A DNA stretch of 64,000 bases from Ilex aquifolium (Eukaryota > Streptophyta > Magnoliopsida > Aquifoliales > Aquifoliaceae), in assembly GCA_951799425.1 (NCBI GenBank), contig OX637394.1, positions 16,549,001 through 16,613,000 of the forward strand, read 5' to 3'. Of the stretch, positions 11,193 through 21,762 are shown piece after piece. The notes beneath the pieces were generated by a model. That model saw nothing but the letters and a program-made list of their open reading frames with translations. It had not been told where the DNA came from and made no database searches. Made by a program: the position numbers and the translations under genes. Each line of letters opens with the position of its first letter. Positions within the stretch are counted from its first letter, which is position 1.

Positions 11193-12541
11193 TCACATGC
11201 AGACCTTGAGGGCATCGACCCAGAAGTGGCCACACGTCTCAATGTCGACCCGCGACACAAACCTATTCGCCAAAAGCTGAGGGGCACCTCCACTGAAAGG
11301 GCCCAAGCTACGGACAAGGAGGTGGGAAAGCTAATAGATAACGGGGCCTTCAGAGAAGTAGCATATCCTGAATGGCTCTTCAACGTGGTGATGGTCACTA
11401 AGACTAATGGGAAGTGGCGCCTCTGTGTGGACTTCACAGAACTTAATAAAGCATGCCCAAAAGACAGCTACCCGCTACCACGGATCGATCTCCTCATCGA
11501 CGCAACCGCAGGTCACGAGTTGCTCACTTTCTTGGATGCATACTCTGGATATAACCAGATTAGCATGTACCCCCCGGATCAGGAGAAGATGTCATTTATT
11601 ACCCCAAAGGGGACCTACTGCTACAGGGTCATGCCCTTTGGACTAAAGAACCAGGAGCGACCTACCAACGGTTGGTGAACAAGATGTTCCAATCTCAGAT
11701 CGTGCGAACGATGGAAGTATATGTGGATGATATGCTAGTGAAAAGTCTCGCAGAAGTAGACCACGTTGATCACCTCCAGGAGACTTTCAACGTCCTAAGG
11801 TCCTATCACATGAAGCTCAATCCTGAGAAATGCGCCTTTGGCGTGAGGTCAGGAAAATTCCTAGGTTTCATGGTCAATCAGAGGGGAATAGAGGCGAGCC
11901 CCGATAAGATCAAGGCCATCCTTGACATGAAATCACCTTCTTCAACCAAAGAGCTCCAGCGCCTCAATTGGAGGATCGCAGCACTCAATAGGTTCGTCTC
12001 CAAGTCTACAGACAAATGTCTCCCTTTTTTCAAAATTCTCCGCAAAACTTTTGAGTGGGGACCTGAGGCGGAGGAAGCCCTCCAAAGGCTCAAAGCCTAC
12101 CTAGTTACCCCTCCCCTCTTGTCGCATGCCACTCCAGGAGAAGCTCTCCATCTTTACCTTTCTGCTTCCCTATCAGCAGTAAGCTCCGTGCTCATCAGAA
12201 ATGATAATGGAGTACAGAGGCCTATTTACTATGTGAGCAGGGCCTACCGGGGGGCAGAGACGAGGTATTCGGGGCTAGAAAAACTAGCTCTCGCCCTAGT
12301 TACAACGCCAAGACGACTGCGACATTACTTTCAGAGTCACAATATAATTGTCGTCACAGACCAACCCCTAAGAATAGTCTTGGGGAAACCGGACATATCC
12401 GGCAGACTTCTTAATTGGGCAGTGGAACTCAGCGAGTTTGATATTCAGTACCAACCAAGGGCAGCCATCAAAGCACAAGCCCTAGCAGATTTCATTGCCG
12501 AGCTCACACCGACAGAAGAAGGGAACTCCAGAGATGCCTAG
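11193..12541 (+). pseudogene. Reverse transcriptase and RNase H of Tat element B
   Basis: The RT region is complete in outline: KPIRQKLRG, VVMVTKTNGKWRLCVDF, LNKACPKDSYPLPRID, FLDAYSGYNQI, MPFGLKN, then the catalytic motif YVDDMLVKS near 11725. The thumb (LNPEKCAFGV, FLGFMVNQRGIEA) and the usual retroviral-type RNase H (about 12040-12470; IYYVSRA, DQPLR, LADFIAEL) follow. One frameshift near 11650 lies between MPFGLKN and the catalytic box. The frame ends at TAG 12539-12541, apparently a glutamine codon in the ancestor. Confidence 0.88.
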
Positions 12542-12595
12542 GCCTCCTCCCCAGGCGCTCAGGTCTCCTCCTCAGGCGTCCAGACTCCATCTCCC

Positions 12596-12739
12596 GATGC
12601 CCAGGCATCCCAGGCTGCACATCTAGCTCTCGATGTCCAGGCGTCCCAAGCTGCACCTCAAGCTCCTGATGCCTAGGCGTCCCAAGCTGCACCTCAAGCT
12701 CCTGATGCCCAGGCGTCCCAAGCTGCACCTCAAACTCCT
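12596..12739 (+). repeat. Four 36-bp tandem repeats in the pol linker
   Basis: Four units of exactly 36 bp, each starting GATGCCCAGG or a near variant, fill the linker between the two RNase H domains. Being a multiple of three, they keep the frame and encode 12-residue Ala/Gln/Pro-rich units (DAQASQAAPQAP). The third unit has a TAG (12674-12676) where its neighbours have CAG. Confidence 0.85.
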
Positions 12740-12829
12740 GATGCCCAGGCTCAGGGAGCACCTCTAGTCCCTGGAGCCCAGGTAGCTTCCTCAGATGACC
12801 AGCCGTCCATTTTAAACTCCAAACCCTCC

Positions 12830-13240
12830 GCTCTTCTACTTTGGAAACTCTATGTAGATGGCTCCTCGACCAATGAAGGAGGAGGAACGGGCCTAATCTT
12901 GATCAGCCCAGATGGCACCACTCTCAAGTATGCAGTGAAGCTCCACTTTATTGCCTCCAACAATGAGGCGGAATATGAAGCTCTACTCTCTGGGTTGAGA
13001 TTGGCAGTAGAAATGGAGGCTCAACACCTCGCCGCTTACAGCGACTCTCAGCTAATACTCAATCAAGTAAAGGGCGAGTTCCAAGCCAAGGGAACCAGAA
13101 TGCAGGAATATCTTGGCATAGTGAAAAATATGATCGCAAAGTTCCACTACTTCCAGATCTGCCACATCCCCAGAGAAGACAACATGGCCGCCGATGCACT
13201 CGCAAGGCTCGCCTCGTCCTTGGAAGCCCCACCAGGAGAG
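12830..13240 (+). pseudogene. Second (archaeal-type) RNase H domain of Tat element B
   Basis: The frame encodes a second RNase H-like domain: LYVDGSSTNEGGGTGL at the start, SNNEAEYEALLSGLRLA in the middle, YSDSQLILNQVKGEF, then HIPREDNMAADALARLAS. The D, E, D and final D positions expected for catalysis are visible. An additional RNase H of this type is a known marker of the Tat lineage, where it lies between the ordinary RNase H and integrase, as here. This domain itself contains no stop. Confidence 0.85.
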
Positions 13241-14560
13241 CCATCATTTGTTGGTCACCAGTTCGAGCCAAGCAAGTTAGACATGGTGACCACAAATATC
13301 AACTGTGCATCAGCTGAGTCAAATTGGATGACTCCAATAAAGGCATACCTACAAGAAGGTGTGCTGCTCGATGATCATCTAGAGGCCAAGAAGTTGAGGA
13401 TGAGAGCCTCCAAGTTCACCATTCTGCAGGACACTTTGTACAAGAAAGGTTATTCCTTGCCGTTGCTGCGATGCCTGTCACCCGAAGAAGCCCACTATGC
13501 CCTGCGAGAAATCCACGAGGGGATTTGTGGGAACCACTCAGGAGGCCGCTCCTTTGCTCACAAGGCGCTCAGACAAGGCTACTTCTGGCCTTCTATGGTA
13601 AGGGAAGCCTAAGAGTTCGCCAAGAAGTGTGACATGTGTCAACGCTTCGCTACTGTGTCCAGGTAACCACCAGAGGAGCTAACAACCATTTCAAGTCTGT
13701 GGCCCTTCTCCAAATGGGGCATCGACATCCTAGGCCCCTTGCTTCTCAGCAAAGGACAGTGCAAGTTCGTAGTGGTGGCAGTCGATTATTTCACCAAGTA
13801 GGCAGAAGCTGAGCCCTTAGCCAAGATCACAGACGTCAAGGTCAAAGATTTTATCTGGAAGAACCTGGTCTGTCGCTTCGGGATACCCTACGCCATCGTC
13901 AGTGACAATGCGAAGCAATTCGACAACAAGCTCCTCAACTCCTTCTGCTCCGACCTCCAGATAAAGCAACCTCACTCCAGCCCAGCGCACCCGCAGGCAA
14001 ATGGACAAGCAGAGGTCATGGTAAGAACGGTGCTGCTCAACTTGAAGACAAGACTTGAAAAAACGAAGGGTCTCTGGGTTGACGAGCTACCGGGCGTATT
14101 GTGGGCCTATAGAACCACGCCAAGAACCCCTACTGGGGAGACCCCTTTCTCCCTCGCCTTTGGAACTGAGGCAGTTATCCCTGTGGAGATAGGGGTGCAC
14201 TCTCTAAGGGTTCAACACTACAACCCCATCACCAACGAGGAAGGACTCCGCATCAACCTCGACTTGGTGGAGGAGGCAAGGGAGATGGATGTGGTCCGCA
14301 ACGCGGAGTACAAGCGACGTATGGCCAGGTACTACAATTCGAGGGTGAAGCCTCGTTCCTTCCAACCAGGGGACTTGGTCCTCAAGAAAGCGATTCTCGC
14401 CACAAAAGATGCACGCGAGGGGAAGCTAGGACCGAATTGGGAAGGACCCTACCTCATAACAAAAATAATAAGGCCAGACACCTACAAGATCCAGGATGCT
14501 GAGGGAAAGTCTTGCTCCATCCATGGAATGCGGAGCACTTAAAGAGGTATTACCAATGAC
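13241..14560 (+). pseudogene. Integrase of Tat element B
   Basis: Integrase inserts element cDNA into the genome. The zinc-binding H2C2 region is at about 13490-13640 (EIHEGICGNHSGG, CDMCQRFA). The catalytic core runs about 13690-14100, with WGIDILGPL, VVVAVDYFTK, the IVSDNAKQFDN segment and SSPAHPQANGQAEV. The C-terminal GPY/F-type region reads GPNWEGPYLITK. Breaks: TAA 13610-13612, TAA 13664-13666, TAG 13799-13801, and a frameshift near 14510 before the last few codons. All three stops sit where relatives have Gln or Trp. Confidence 0.87.
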
Positions 14561-15147
14561 ACCTTGAGAACACCAAAGTAGTAGAAGTTGGGGACTTGGT
14601 TTTATTTTCTACTCTTTCCGGGGTCATTACCCAATGTTCGATGTAGCTTTTGGGGATTATTACCCAATATTGCTTTATATAAGCAGTAGATAAATGAAAT
14701 TTTCTATGTTTTACTCCAAAAACGATCTTTGCATTTCATTTCAAAGGAGTATCAGTACAAAAACAAGGCTACAGACTGCCTTTCTTAAAAACAAAAACAA
14801 TCAAAAGTCCCTAACACTCTAACTGCTCTCATGGTCGTCCTCTACCTCCTCCTGGTCACCTTCAGCATCATCCTCATCTTCGCCAGATCCTCCTTCATCT
14901 TCATCAGACTCCCCAGTAGGCAAGAAACCTGAAACATCAATATCAGGATAGGCAACAGAGATCCTCCCTCGAAGCTCATCATAACCATCAATGAAGGCAT
15001 CTGCAAGGCCATTCGCTAAGTCCCTCTCAGCTATGACAGCCTTCTCTTCAGCCTGTGAATCCCTCTCGTGAGCCGCCTTCAACTCTGCCTCCAAAGCTGC
15101 CTCTCTGAGCATGACCCTCTCACGGGTCACTGAAAGCTCAGCCTCCC

Positions 15148-15325
15148 TGAGCGCGTCCCTCCTACAGGTCGCCAAAAGCTCAGCCTCAAGCTTAGTTTCC
15201 CTCTCGCGGGCCACAACTAGCTCATCTTCTCTGAGCGCGTCCCTCCTACAGGTCGCCAAAAGCTCAGTCTCAAGCTTAGTTGCCCTCTCGCGGGCCACAA
15301 CTAGCTCATCTTCTTTGAGCGCGTC
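15148..15325 (-). repeat. 84-bp tandem repeat in the coiled-coil tail
   Basis: About two copies of an 84-bp unit (start GAGCGCGTCCCTCCTACAGG on the + strand) encode repeated 28-residue coiled-coil blocks in the antisense ORF. The unit length keeps both frame and heptad spacing (4 x 7 residues). Confidence 0.8.
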
Positions 15326-15612
15326 TCTCTCATGGGACGCCGAAAGCTCGGACTCAAGTCTGGACACCTTCTCATGGGCCAGCACAAACTCATCCTTAGA
15401 AGCCCCGCCAGCAGCTTCGAGCTCAGCAATCTTCCCCTGAGCGGCAAGAAGTTCCTTTTGGACGACGACATGATCCTGCCTCAGGGTGTCGTGGGCATAG
15501 GCTCTCGAGGACAGGTAGAGAGACATAATCGAGACCTGAAAGAAATAAAAGACAAAGGTATGATAAAAGACATAAGAAAGGACTGGAGAAAAGGGAATAA
15601 CAAACCCTTACC

Positions 15613-17822
15613 TGTAACACCCCGAATTTTCTTTTATATATATTGATAGAGATATATAAATATATAGTAAATAATATTTGTAAAGATGTAGATATATGTA
15701 GTGACATAAGAATAAACCGTAGGAATAAATGCTAGGGAGACAATTTGATTGGGAAGTTACGTGTCGAAGATGTTTAAACTTGGAAAGGGTGATTAGACAA
15801 GTTTCTAAAAGTTTGTAGGTAAAAATAATGATTCCATTGAATCCGGAAGGTCGAAAAACATTGGGAGTGGTAATATGGATGTATTGGAAGTTAGGAAGTG
15901 TCCTGGAGTTAAAATACACTTTAGCGAGAATTTGGGAAAAAAATGGGTATTGAATACTTCTTAGTAATTTGAACATAAATTTTTAGTCTTAATTCCAAAT
16001 GACCTGAAATTTGGACAGTAGATAGTAGACATCTAGAGCTACAAAAGTGTATCTCATGAAAATTTTCCAATTCGACCTCTAAATGGGTCAAAAATGCATT
16101 GGAAGTAGAAGTAGAAAATCTGGGTAGTGACTACCGGTAGCCAAAAATCAGCTACCGGTAGCCAAATTCAGATACCGGTAGCCAATGGTCCAGTAAAAAT
16201 CAGCTACCGGTAGCCAACCGGTAGCCGATGGTCCAGTAAAAATCAGCTACCGGTAGCCAACCGGTAGGCGAGGGTCCCGTGTGTCCGAGCTACCGGTAGC
16301 CAAAATCAGCTACCGGTAGCCACTGTAAAAATCCGAATTTTCTGTTCGCGAACCCTCGATTTTTTCTCCACTATAAATACATTTTGTCACCTCCTTAGTC
16401 TTCCTTACACCACTCCAAACCCTAGAAAACATAAGAGAGGAAGAGAGGAAGAGAGAAACACAAGATCAAGAGAAAACAAGGGATTGAAGGGTTGATTCAA
16501 GATCAAAGCCCTAATTTTTCCAAGAACATTAAGGTAGGAGTTTTCTCTCACTCACTTACATTGAGGCTAGGGTATTTATGTATGTATGTTTTGGCTATCA
16601 ATGGTAGATATATGCTAGGAAATCATCTTCTCTTAGGCTTTTGACAAAGATTTTATGTTTTACACAAAGCTAGGGTTGTATACCCATGAAATCCCTCTCT
16701 TGTTTGAAAACCCCTAGTTTTTAAGAGTGATGGTTTTCCTTTTTGAACTCTTCCTTTATTCTTGATTTAAAAACTTTAGAGTTTCATATTGAACAACAAA
16801 ATGGTATTTATGATGATCTCTTGTATTTTCCTTCATTGTTCTATGGAAATTGCCTCATGTTGGATGTGTGGAATTTTATGAAAACTTGCTTGAGTAATTG
16901 GGGATTTATGGTATTGTTGGTAATGTGAGATGTTTGTTTATATGTTATCTCTTGTGTAGTTGTACGATACTACCATGGTTTACTATTGACCGGGTGTCAT
17001 GTAGTGGGTAGACGGCTTTGTATGCCACGCGGGTATGAACTTTTCCTACCACATGGTGTGGGTAGACGTCTTTGTACGCCGTGTGGGTACGAACATTTCC
17101 TAGCACTAATGATAGCGGTGTAGTAACGTGGGTTGTGTCGGACATACAGTGTGGGTTATCGTGCATTGTACCAAAAATGGTTTCGACAAGAGTTTCGGGA
17201 AGTATGGGATTCCGCGAGAACTTGTTGGAAACGGTTTATGGTAGAATGGATTATCAATGGTATATTTTGTTTATTTATTCATTTCAATTACTGTTGCTAT
17301 CTAAACTTGAGATCTGTTAAATGTCCTCATTTTACTCCAAATGTTATATATGTTATTTGTGAAATGAGACCGACCGTTTTATATATTTTCTAAACCTTGT
17401 TTGGGTTTGGGAGGATTTTTCTACAGAGCTTCGTGCTCACCCCCTACCGTTGAATATTTCTTTTCAGATTTTGTGCCAGAGGATGAGCTCGGTGCTCATG
17501 AGCCGGGCCATGGAGAGGCTTCACTAGAGGGATACTTAGATCCCGAGTGGGACATCTAGAGATGTCGCTGACTTTTGCTCTAAACTAGGATATTCATTGT
17601 AAACCTTGTAAAGTCTAGTTTTCTTTTGTTATTTCCGCTGTGCTACATTAGTTGATTTTTGAAATGTAAAGGCCAAAATGGGTCTATTCTTTTGGGATAA
17701 TGATGTAAATTTTATGGATGATGAATGGAGAATTTTCTTATTGATGAAATTATATTAGTGCTCTCATGTTATGAATGGTCTTAGAATGTAATGCCGTCCA
17801 GGGTGTATTTTGGGGCGTTACA
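15613..17822 (+). mobile_element. Solo LTR, Tekay/Del-like family
   Basis: 2,210 bp, begins TGTAACACCCC and ends GGGGCGTTACA, which are near-perfect inverted ends. It is flanked by the 5-bp duplication TTACC (15608-15612 and 17823-17827). There is no internal region, so the element was reduced by LTR-LTR recombination. A TATA box (CTATAAATAC, about 16370) precedes a leader similar to that of the truncated LTR at 1-1618. The ORFs inside it have no family signature and are probably chance frames. Confidence 0.93.
16130..16322. repeat. Array of GCTACCGGTAGC palindromes in the solo LTR
   Basis: Seven copies of a TACCGGTAG-centred palindrome (mostly GCTACCGGTAGCC) plus two half-copies (AACCGGTAG) occur within 190 bp, separated by short AT-rich spacers. 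The array ends about 50 bp before the LTR TATA box, in the U3 promoter region. Part of it comes from a tandem duplication of a unit containing GGTCCAGTAAAAATCAG. Confidence 0.9.
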
Positions 17823-19490
17823 TTACCTGAGCCAGACCTTCCAAGTACATGTTGACGACCCTCTCAGTGCTCAGAGTATTCATCTGATTAACCTCGAGGA
17901 TATACACAAACCTCCCAAGTCTTTCTTTAATGACTGTCGGGTTGCCTAGCATGGGGCGAGACCAAAACGGTGCCTCTGCAGAAGTCCCCACGGGAGGAGA
18001 AGACGGAGGAGCAGAGGCAGTGCCCGGCGAGGAAGTCTCTAGAGCAGCAACTGGAGGGGTCACTTGATGAGGGCACATCTGAGGATCTATCGAATGGGAT
18101 GCTTGAGATGTGTCCGCCTCGCACATCGCCAAAATCACTTGGGGGGCATCATCTGTCCTTGCCACATTGGAAGGAGGAGAACTCCTGCTGGAGAGGCGAG
18201 ACCCAATCACTCCTTTATATATAGCTGCAAAGAAAATGTAGTGTCAGACACACACGAGACACCAAATAAAATAAGAGGACATACAAGAATCAACTTACCC
18301 TTCCTCTTTGAAGAAGAGCCACCAGACTTTAGGGAGGGAGCAGCGGGCTTAGCACGAATTAGAGGAGAGCCTTTGACCCCACGATTTTTGGGCAAAAGAA
18401 CTCCCAAGCTTTTTTCAGGATAGTCTCTCACGGCCTGTAGTTTCCACTCTTGAACTTCGGATAACACAGGCATGTCTGCAGGGGATAGTGAGCACGTAAA
18501 AAAAAAAGAGAAAAATGGTGAAAAAGTAGTGAAGAGTAAACGAAGGGCGTACCAGGTTTCCTAACTGCACCTCACCGTGCTGGAACCAAGGCCCTGGCGG
18601 TTTCTCCACCAACAAAGAAGAAACAAGATTTTCAGCTACCACAATTGGAGCGTAATCCCGTGAGCATGTTCATACCGTACCTCGTGGTAAAGTAGTACCA
18701 CCCTTTATTTGGAGTAGGAGTCTCACTCAAATTATAAGCCGCATGGAACTCCGCGGGAGAAGCATCCTCATGATGCACCTTCCTCCACAGTGCAAGAAAG
18801 CCCAACAAGACTCTTCAGCCATTAGGCGCCAATCGCCCCGGAATCAAAGAAAAGTGATGTAGGATTTCACAAATGGGAGAGGATATGGGGAACCTGAGCC
18901 CCGCCTCAAGCATCTCCTCGTAGATGACAATGTCACCAGAGGAGTCGTCGCAAGCAAACTCACCCTCCTCGGCCCGGCGACATGACACGGTAAGAGGAAT
19001 ACGATAAACAAAAATAAGCCTTGAGATATCGTCAGAATTGAGCGAACTGAAAAGGGTACTCACTTTAGACCCGTCATCATCCAGGGCCAATTTGCCTTTG
19101 CGATTTTTCCTTCGAAGCCTTAAGGAGTGGCCTGAACCACCATCTGGGAGGTCTCGAGGAGAACCAGCGCCCAGGCAGCTGCCCAGCGCGCCAGAACTAC
19201 CCAGACCAGCGCTGATCAGCGCCTACTATCCGCCCACCTCTGCTGCGTGCCCAAGGGGCTGTCCACCCTCAACTGGACGCTCGTCTAGCTGATTCGCACG
19301 CATAACAGCCCCCAGGCGGCCCCCTCTGCTCGCCCCATCAGCGCCCAAGCAGCCTGGATTAGCGCCCACCAAGTAGCGCCCAGCCTGCTCGCCTATCCCC
19401 GTTAAACCAGCGCCTAGCGCCTCCATCCCAACACCTAGGGCTTGGGCCGCCTGCCCCTTGGATCTCACCTCACCACCTTGATTCATGAAG

Positions 19491-20357
19491 ACCCAAAGAA
19501 TGTTGGTTCACACAGCAGATCGGAAATGCCTCCTTAGCCGCTACTTGCTTCCTCTACAATGGCAATATGGTTTTCTTCTCTTGGGATGATACGAATGCTC
19601 AAACTCAAGAATCCCAAAGCACAAGTCTTCAAAGTTTTCAAGAAAGCACTCTTGAATGAGTTGAAGAAGGTGGGTAATGTTCAAACCCAAGAATCTCTAG
19701 TCTTGGGTCTTCAAAAATCTTAAGAAGAGCTCCACCTCTCTCAAGAACTCTTTGTGAAATGGGTAAATAAAATAGGAAGCTTCTATTTAAATCCTAGGGT
19801 TTTTAAAGGGGGAAAGCCCAAATTAAAAATCAATGGCTCCTTTAAAAATCCAAGCAAAAATAGAAAAAGACTTGGGTATCCGCAAAAAACATTGTGAAAG
19901 GGAAGAAGACACCACAAGCAAAAGAAGTCTCCACCATCTCCCTATCAACAGGAGCTCCAAAAATTAGAGACAAGGTCAAGAACTCTTCACCACCGTCGGT
20001 TTCACTGAGTTGCGGTTAAAACTCAAATTTAGAAAGATAGAAGCATTTTTTGGAAAAAAATTGTTGACCAAACCGCCTATGGCGGTTTGTACGTCGTAGA
20101 TCTCAAAAAAATACCCAGATTCAAAAAAAATTCGCCTCAAATAGACTTTCGTGCGCAAAGTTATGGTCGTTCGAAGATTTGTCGGGAAAAAGCCCAAATT
20201 GAAAATCAAGGGCTCCTTTAAAAATCCAAGCAAAAATAGAAAAAGACTTGGGTATCCGCAAGAAACATTGTGAAAGGGAAGGAGACATCTATCAGAAGAG
20301 GGAGTCTCCACCGCCAAGATTCAAACAAATGCCCCATTCTCCAAGTTTCCTTAGACA
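19491..20357. repeat. 3' untranslated part of element B with a duplicated 100-bp block
   Basis: No protein domain was seen. A block of about 98 bp beginning AAAGCCCAAATT occurs at 19813-19910 and again at 20188-20286 in direct orientation with few differences. Several antisense CCAAGAATCT-like motifs are present near 19600-19720. Confidence 0.7.
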
Positions 20358-20376
20358 CGGGGCATTGGGGGGCAAA
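20358..20376 (+). other. Polypurine tract of element B
   Basis: CGGGGCATTGGGGGGCAAA lies directly before the 3' LTR. It closely resembles the tract of element A. Confidence 0.8.
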
Positions 20377-20947
20377 TGATGGGTCAAGCCCAAATAGCCC
20401 AATTTATGTGAAAAGACCCAACCTCGATTGAAGAGCCCAACCACGCAAAGACCCACCAAGTCCAAGTTCAAGTCCAATCCAGCTGGGGCCCTCCTCCGAA
20501 GGAATTGGAGTACGAGGGAGAGAAATGCGGCGCACAGAGAAACCCTACAAAATTGGTAATTACCAAAACAAGTAGGAAACCCCTCCCTCACGTCACCGCC
20601 TCACCTCCAAACCCTAACTCTATAAATGTAAGCCCTCTCATCATCTAGGGCAGGCCTCCCAAAAAACCTCCTCTCCTACCTTGCACAACATTGTTGTTCT
20701 TCTCTCCCAAAAAGTACTGTAGCTCTCCGGTGTAAACCCTCTGGTGACGATTATTCATTAATAAAGAACACTAAGGCCACCGTTGTCATTCAAAGTAGAC
20801 GTAGGCCACGGCCGAACCACTATAAACCTCTGTGTTGATCCTTTATTTGCTATTTTGGTCATTGATTGTTTGTTTACTATACATTCATCAATATCTATTC
20901 ACCTTCTTGACTGTTGAACTTGCACGAAACCGATTTGTGCATCATCA
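20377..20947 (+). repeat. 3' LTR of Tat element B
   Basis: 571 bp, same ends as the 5' LTR. It differs from it by about 19 substitutions and a 6-bp indel near 20770. The target duplication GTATC follows at 20948-20952. Confidence 0.92.
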
Positions 20948-20952
20948 GTATC

Positions 20953-21335
20953 TACCCAAGAAATGTAGCATACAATGACGCCACATAATAAAAGATACTG
21001 TTTTCTGTTTGCTTCTGCTCACATAATTCAAGTAATAGACAAAGCTTCCACCTTTTGATTTGCCACTTTATTTCCTTCATCAGTCCCCACACTCTTGAAC
21101 TGGATTTCCTTTTCTTGCAAATTTCGTCCATGTAATTAGCTGGAATTTCGGTAATACTCCTCAGATTGAGTGCTTTGAGTGCACGACCACATAACCAACC
21201 CTTCGATTCGAACATCTTACAAGAACAAACCACACTGGTAGTTAAGCAGTTAAATTCCACAATGCACTTCCTTTTTCGGAAGAAATTTGTTCTAAATGTA
21301 CAATCTGTTCAAAATCTATGCATTTCCCACTTGAC
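20953..21335 (-). pseudogene. FAR1/FRS-like fragment with SWIM zinc-finger motif
   Basis: The minus strand encodes VVCSCKMFESKGWLCGRALK followed by ALNLRSITEIPANY. This is the SWIM-type zinc-binding segment of FAR1-related (FRS) and MULE transposase proteins, which normally read CxCxxFxxxGxLCxHxLK. Here the histidine is replaced by arginine. Nothing of the DNA-binding or MULE domain is adjacent, and the tail after IPANY diverges, so this is a C-terminal scrap. It cannot be tied to the other FRS piece at the right window edge. Confidence 0.6.
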
Positions 21336-21762
21336 TTGCAAACCCTAATGACAGTTTGCAAGCTATTCAAAATTTTGACATTATTGATAGCCTACGTAGA
21401 CAAACTTTATGGATGGAAGTGTATGAATTCACTACGGTAACGTAATTCTAAATTTTACTATTTTAATGGTTGTATTTTTATAATTTTTTTGGGCCATTTT
21501 TATAAGTTTAGTGAAGAATTTACGATTGTTTTGGGTAATATTATGACAATTCTAAATAACATTATGAAAATTAACGATAAATTTATGACAAAAGTGGGTT
21601 AAATTAAAACCATGCTGGATAAATTTACCACAATTGGGATAATGTTACAACATTAAAGGGGTTAAATACAACGATTGTGATTAAGATTACTAGTATAAGA
21701 CAATTTTAGCTTTAATTTGGTGAATCTTATAATAATCGTGGGTAATTTTACAAATATCTATA
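21336..21762. other. AT-rich intergenic DNA
   Basis: No gene was seen. Loosely repeated phrases such as TTACCACAATTGGGATAA occur here and again at 25660-25860 on the other side of the Helitron, so the two stretches probably formed one repeat before insertion. Confidence 0.4.

Larger units (their letters stand above)
14819..19490 (-). pseudogene. Antisense ORF of Tat element B, interrupted by a solo LTR
   Basis: The minus strand between pol and the 3' LTR carries a multi-exon ORF. Parts in order: an Ala/Gly-rich start (19486-19226); a Transposase_28-like domain (19090-18815; VYRIPLTVSCRRAEEGEF, YEEMLEAGLRFPI, LAPNG); a segment with DYPEKSLGVLLPKNRG (18473-18300); a Ser/Pro-rich segment (18210-17823); and a charged coiled-coil tail (15526-14819; RARERATKLETELLA-like heptads, acidic end). 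Predicted introns separate some parts, for example donor CAG/GTAAGG next to 15607 and acceptor TTTCTTTCAG near 15540. Similar antisense ORFs are known in Tat elements such as Grande; function unknown. A stop near 18836 and the 2.2-kb insertion disable it. Confidence 0.7.
8246..20947 (+). mobile_element. Complete but mutated Tat-lineage Ty3/Gypsy retrotransposon (element B)
   Basis: Two LTRs of 565 and 571 bp, both TG...CA, are flanked by the 5-bp duplication GTATC (8241-8245 and 20948-20952). Inside are a primer site, gag, protease, RT/RNase H, a second RNase H domain, integrase, an antisense ORF, and a polypurine tract. The second RNase H and the antisense ORF downstream of pol mark the Tat lineage. 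The span is 12,702 bp, or about 10.5 kb without the solo LTR inserted at 15613-17822. By eye, the LTRs differ at about 19 sites plus one 6-bp indel (about 3.4 %), mostly transitions, so the insertion is fairly recent. Gag and pol have many stops and frameshifts, so it is not autonomous. Confidence 0.92.

Noticed and set aside
12504-12761. Minus-strand ORF with repeated GHQELEVQ units
   Set aside because: Mirror of the 36-bp linker repeats in pol.
16130-16322. Regularly spaced palindromes as a possible CRISPR array
   Set aside because: The spacing is irregular, spacers are themselves repeated, the DNA is a plant LTR and no cas genes exist.
17072-17393. ORFs inside the solo LTR
   Set aside because: LTRs of this family are non-coding, and the two overlapping frames show no conserved motif.
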